Notes under the pieces: model-generated
What the model was told of the DNA's origin: nothing
Databases searched by the model: none
The model's input: the letters and a program-made list of their open reading frames with translations, nothing else
Made by a program: the position numbers and the translations under genes
Shown here: positions 61,686-64,000 of the stretch, piece after piece
Layout: every line of letters starts with the position of its first letter
Position numbering within the stretch: position 1 is the first letter of the stretch
NCBI RefSeq assembly: GCF_000145235.1
Contig: NC_014391.1
Location: forward strand, 3,046,001-3,110,000
DNA from: Micromonospora aurantiaca ATCC 27029
GTDB taxonomy: Bacteria; Actinomycetota; Actinomycetes; Mycobacteriales; Micromonosporaceae
DNA length: 64,000 nucleotides
Direction: 5' to 3'

Positions 61686-63506
61686 TTGTCCTCGTCCGAT
61701 CTGCTGCTGTCCCGCCGCGACCTCGCGTTCCTGCTGCACGACTGGCTGGACGTGACCCGGCTGACCGAGCGGCCCCGCTACGCCGAGCACACCCGCGAGA
61801 CCGTCGACGAGGTGCTGGACCTCGCCGCCCGGGTCGCCGCCGAACGGTTCGCCCCGCACAACCGGGCCGCCGACACCGGCGAACCCACGTTCGACGGGCA
61901 GCGCGTGCGGACCATCCCGCAGGTCAAGGCCGCCCTGGAGGCGTTCGCCGAGACCGGGCTGCTCGCCGCCACCATGGACGAGTCAGTCGGCGGCCTGCAA
62001 CTGCCGCACACCGTGGCCGCCGCCGCCTTCGCCTGGTTCCAGGCCGCCAACGTGGGCACGTCGGCGTACCCGATGCTCACCCTCGGCAACGCCAACCTGC
62101 TGCTGGCCCACGGCAGCGCCGAGCAGATCGACACCTGGGTACGCCCGATGGTCGAGGGGCGCTTCTTCGGCACCATGTGCCTGTCCGAGCCGCAGGCCGG
62201 CAGCTCCCTGGCCGACCTCACCACGCGGGCCGAGCCGCAGGACGACGGCACGTACCGGATCGTCGGCACCAAGATGTGGATCTCCGGCGGCGACCACGAG
62301 CTGGCCGAGAACATCGTCCACCTGGTGCTGGCCCGCATCCCTGGCGCACCGCCCGGCGTGAAGGGCCTGTCGCTGTTCATCGTGCCGAAGGTGCTGCTCG
62401 ACGACGACGGCAACCTCGGGCCGCGCAACGACGTGGTGCTGGTCGGCCTCAACCACAAGCTCGGCTACCGGGGCACCACCAACACGCTGCTGAACTTCGG
62501 CGAGGGCGTGCACCGGCCGTACGGGCGGGCCGGGGCGGTCGGCTACCTGGTGGGGCAGCCGCACCAAGGGCTCGCGGTGATGTTCCACATGATGAACGAG
62601 GCGCGCATCGGCATCGGGGCCGGCGCCACGGCGCTCGGCTACACCGCGTACCTGAAGTCCGTCGCGTACGCCCGCCAGCGCCCGCAGGGACGGCCGGTCG
62701 CCGACAAGGACCCGACCACGCCGCAGGTGCCGATCGTGGCCCACAGCGACGTACGCCGGATGCTGCTGGCCCAGAAGAGCTACGTGGAGGGCGCGCTCGC
62801 GCTGGTGCTCTACTGCGGACGGCTGCTCGACGAGCAGAAGACCGCGCCCGCCGAGGCCGACCGCGAACGGGCGCAGCTGTTGCTGGACCTGCTCACCCCG
62901 ATCACCAAGAGCTGGCCGGCGCAGTGGTGCCTGGCCGCCAACGACCTGGCCATCCAGGTGCACGGCGGGTACGGCTACACCCGCGACTACGACGTCGAGC
63001 AGCACTGGCGGGACAACCGGCTCAACGCCATCCACGAGGGCACCCACGGCATCCAGGCGCTGGACCTGCTCGGACGCAAGGTCACCATGCGCGACGGTGC
63101 CGCGCTGGAGCTGCTGCTGGAGACCATCCGCGGCACCGTGACCCGGGCGTGGAAGGCGGAGGGGTTCGCCTCCGAGCTGGCCGGTCAGCTCGGCGCGGCG
63201 GTGGACCGGATCGCCGTGGTGACGCGGCGGTTGTGGGCCCCTGGTGATCCGGAGCTGGCGCTGGCGAACGCGTCGGTGTACCTGGAGGCGGTCGGGCACG
63301 TGGTGATCGCGTGGATGTGGCTGGAGCAGGTGCTGGCGGTGGAGGCCCTGGGGTCGCCGGAGGGGGCGGAGGGGGAGTTCTTGGCGGGGAAGAGGCAGGC
63401 GGCGCGGTACTTCTACCGGTGGGAGTTGCCGAAGGTGGGGGCGCAGTTCGACCTGCTGGAGGGGCTCGACCGGACGACGCTGGACATGCGGGAAAGCTGG
63501 TTCTGA
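61686..63506 (+). CDS. acyl-CoA dehydrogenase
   Basis: Flavoprotein of 606 residues, the long ACAD form with C-terminal extension (fadE5-like). TTG 61686 chosen because GGAAGGAG lies six bases upstream and no ATG or GTG is suitably placed. Signatures are CLSEPQAGSSLADLTTRA and TKMWISGGDHE (FAD and substrate block), HKLGYRGTTNTLLNFGEG, and QVHGGYGYTRDYDVEQHWRD with NAIHEGTHGIQ, in which the Glu is the usual catalytic base position. Catalyses the first dehydrogenation of fatty acyl-CoA beta-oxidation. Co-directional with the AAA ATPase gene, possibly one transcript. Confidence 0.9.
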   Translation: MSSSDLLLSRRDLAFLLHDWLDVTRLTERPRYAEHTRETVDEVLDLAARVAAERFAPHNRAADTGEPTFDGQRVRTIPQVKAALEAFAETGLLAATMDESVGGLQLPHTVAAAAFAWFQAANVGTSAYPMLTLGNANLLLAHGSAEQIDTWVRPMVEGRFFGTMCLSEPQAGSSLADLTTRAEPQDDGTYRIVGTKMWISGGDHELAENIVHLVLARIPGAPPGVKGLSLFIVPKVLLDDDGNLGPRNDVVLVGLNHKLGYRGTTNTLLNFGEGVHRPYGRAGAVGYLVGQPHQGLAVMFHMMNEARIGIGAGATALGYTAYLKSVAYARQRPQGRPVADKDPTTPQVPIVAHSDVRRMLLAQKSYVEGALALVLYCGRLLDEQKTAPAEADRERAQLLLDLLTPITKSWPAQWCLAANDLAIQVHGGYGYTRDYDVEQHWRDNRLNAIHEGTHGIQALDLLGRKVTMRDGAALELLLETIRGTVTRAWKAEGFASELAGQLGAAVDRIAVVTRRLWAPGDPELALANASVYLEAVGHVVIAWMWLEQVLAVEALGSPEGAEGEFLAGKRQAARYFYRWELPKVGAQFDLLEGLDRTTLDMRESWF

Positions 63507-63856
63507 AGGACGACGCCGCGAACGAAGGCGGTGCGGATGATCGACCGGCAAGCTGTGCGCCCTGAATTCGACAACTTTTGTTCGTAAGGGCGGAGCACAG
63601 ATTGGCGGCAAATCCGAGCGCTGCGTGTCGCGCTTATTCTTGCGATGTGACTTGCAGGACCGATGCCCCCGTGCCGGCCCTCGATGGAGCGTCGTTCACA
63701 GGCTTTGCCGACGGGCCACGACTCTCGGTGACCCGCGGATTCCGGCATGAGAGCAAGCGCCGATGCTCGAACGGCAGGCCGGTAGTAGGACTCGGCGTGT
63801 CGTGTCGTGTGCGTGCCTCTGTGGCCCAACGCTTGCGGATGCGAGAGGATGAAGCG
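63507..63856. other. intergenic region of lower GC
   Basis: 350 bases without a supported gene. GC falls compared with the rest of the window. The frame of the next ORF is open back to a GTG at 63648, so a longer version of that gene is possible. No repeat or clear promoter is seen. Confidence 0.4.
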
Positions 63857-64000
63857 GTGACATTCCGCTTCTCCGACGCAGAGTTCCAGCTCGTTTGGCC
63901 GCGCACGCTGTTCAAGGCTCAGGCAGCGAAGCTGCTAAATCAGCGTGCTAGGGACAATTGGAACGAAAGCGTCGAATTGCTCCTGGAGCATGCATTCGCC
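63857..64000 (+). CDS. hypothetical protein (3' truncated by window end)
   Basis: First 48 codons of an ORF that runs off the window. GTG 63857 was chosen because GAGAGGA lies about eight bases upstream; ATG 63839 and GTG 63648 are in frame. The visible part (TFRFSDAEFQLVWPRTLFKA, then LLNQRARDNWNESVELLLEH) is soluble and unrecognised. Codon use includes CTA, AAT and TTG, unlike neighbouring genes, suggesting a different origin. Confidence 0.5.
   Translation, partial: MTFRFSDAEFQLVWPRTLFKAQAAKLLNQRARDNWNESVELLLEHAFA

Overview
The window is very GC-rich actinobacterial DNA with GTG and TTG starts, stop-start overlaps, GC-rich hairpin terminators, Tat-exported hydrolases carrying CBM2/CBM6/CBM42 modules, and a mycothiol-type LmbE deacetylase. 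These features fit a Micromonospora-like member of the Micromonosporaceae. That placement is inferred from gene style only, with no search run.

Layout. 1-4927: Mrp-type Na+/H+ antiporter operon, cut at the left edge (fused MrpA/MrpB, then C, D, E, F, G). 4960-6552: YtcJ-like amidohydrolase. 6596-21331: a sialic-acid utilisation region. It holds a secreted exo-sialidase, a FadR-type GntR regulator, a dipeptide-type ABC importer with a fused permease-ATPase, and NanA-like lyase, ROK kinase, NanE epimerase and a CE7 acetylesterase. Three unrelated-looking genes sit between the sialidase and the regulator. A matching 21-bp palindrome lies in front of both the sialidase and the importer operon and ties them into one regulon. 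21328-27063: a polyprenyl synthase pair facing a four-gene cluster (PaaK-like adenylating enzyme, unknown protein, GNAT, Acg-type nitroreductase). 27076-35496: a LacI regulator and four exported polysaccharide-degrading enzymes (GH43-CBM42, GH43-CBM6, CE1-CBM2, GH95-CBM2) with two LacI-type palindromes. 35549-42465: housekeeping and amide/nitrogen genes (Mca/MshB-like, YbdK, GlnA, AsnB-like, a YegP-like small protein).

42570-50621 is the most unusual part. It is a tight eight-gene minus-strand operon of DegT-type aminotransferase, MFS exporter, sulfotransferase, short-chain dehydrogenase, methyltransferase, a solitary HK97-fold capsid-like protein, D-amino-acid dehydrogenase-like flavoenzyme and Asp/Glu-racemase-like enzyme. 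There is no portal, protease, terminase or tail gene, so the capsid protein looks like an encapsulin shell embedded in a small-molecule pathway (the class proposed as Family 3 or natural-product encapsulins) rather than a prophage remnant. The chemistry suggested is amino-acid derived, methylated and sulfated, followed by export.

51423-64000: an atypical kinase-like protein, a second Acg-type nitroreductase, and a PucR regulator divergent from a ferredoxin-reductase/fatty-acid desaturase pair (like Rv3230c-DesA3). These are followed by a GT4 glycosyltransferase, an alanyl-tRNA-synthetase-like protein lacking the editing half and preceded by an alanine-rich leader ORF with overlapping hairpins, an AAA ATPase, an acyl-CoA dehydrogenase and the 5' end of an unknown ORF in DNA of lower GC. 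No tRNA, rRNA, CRISPR array or insertion sequence was seen.
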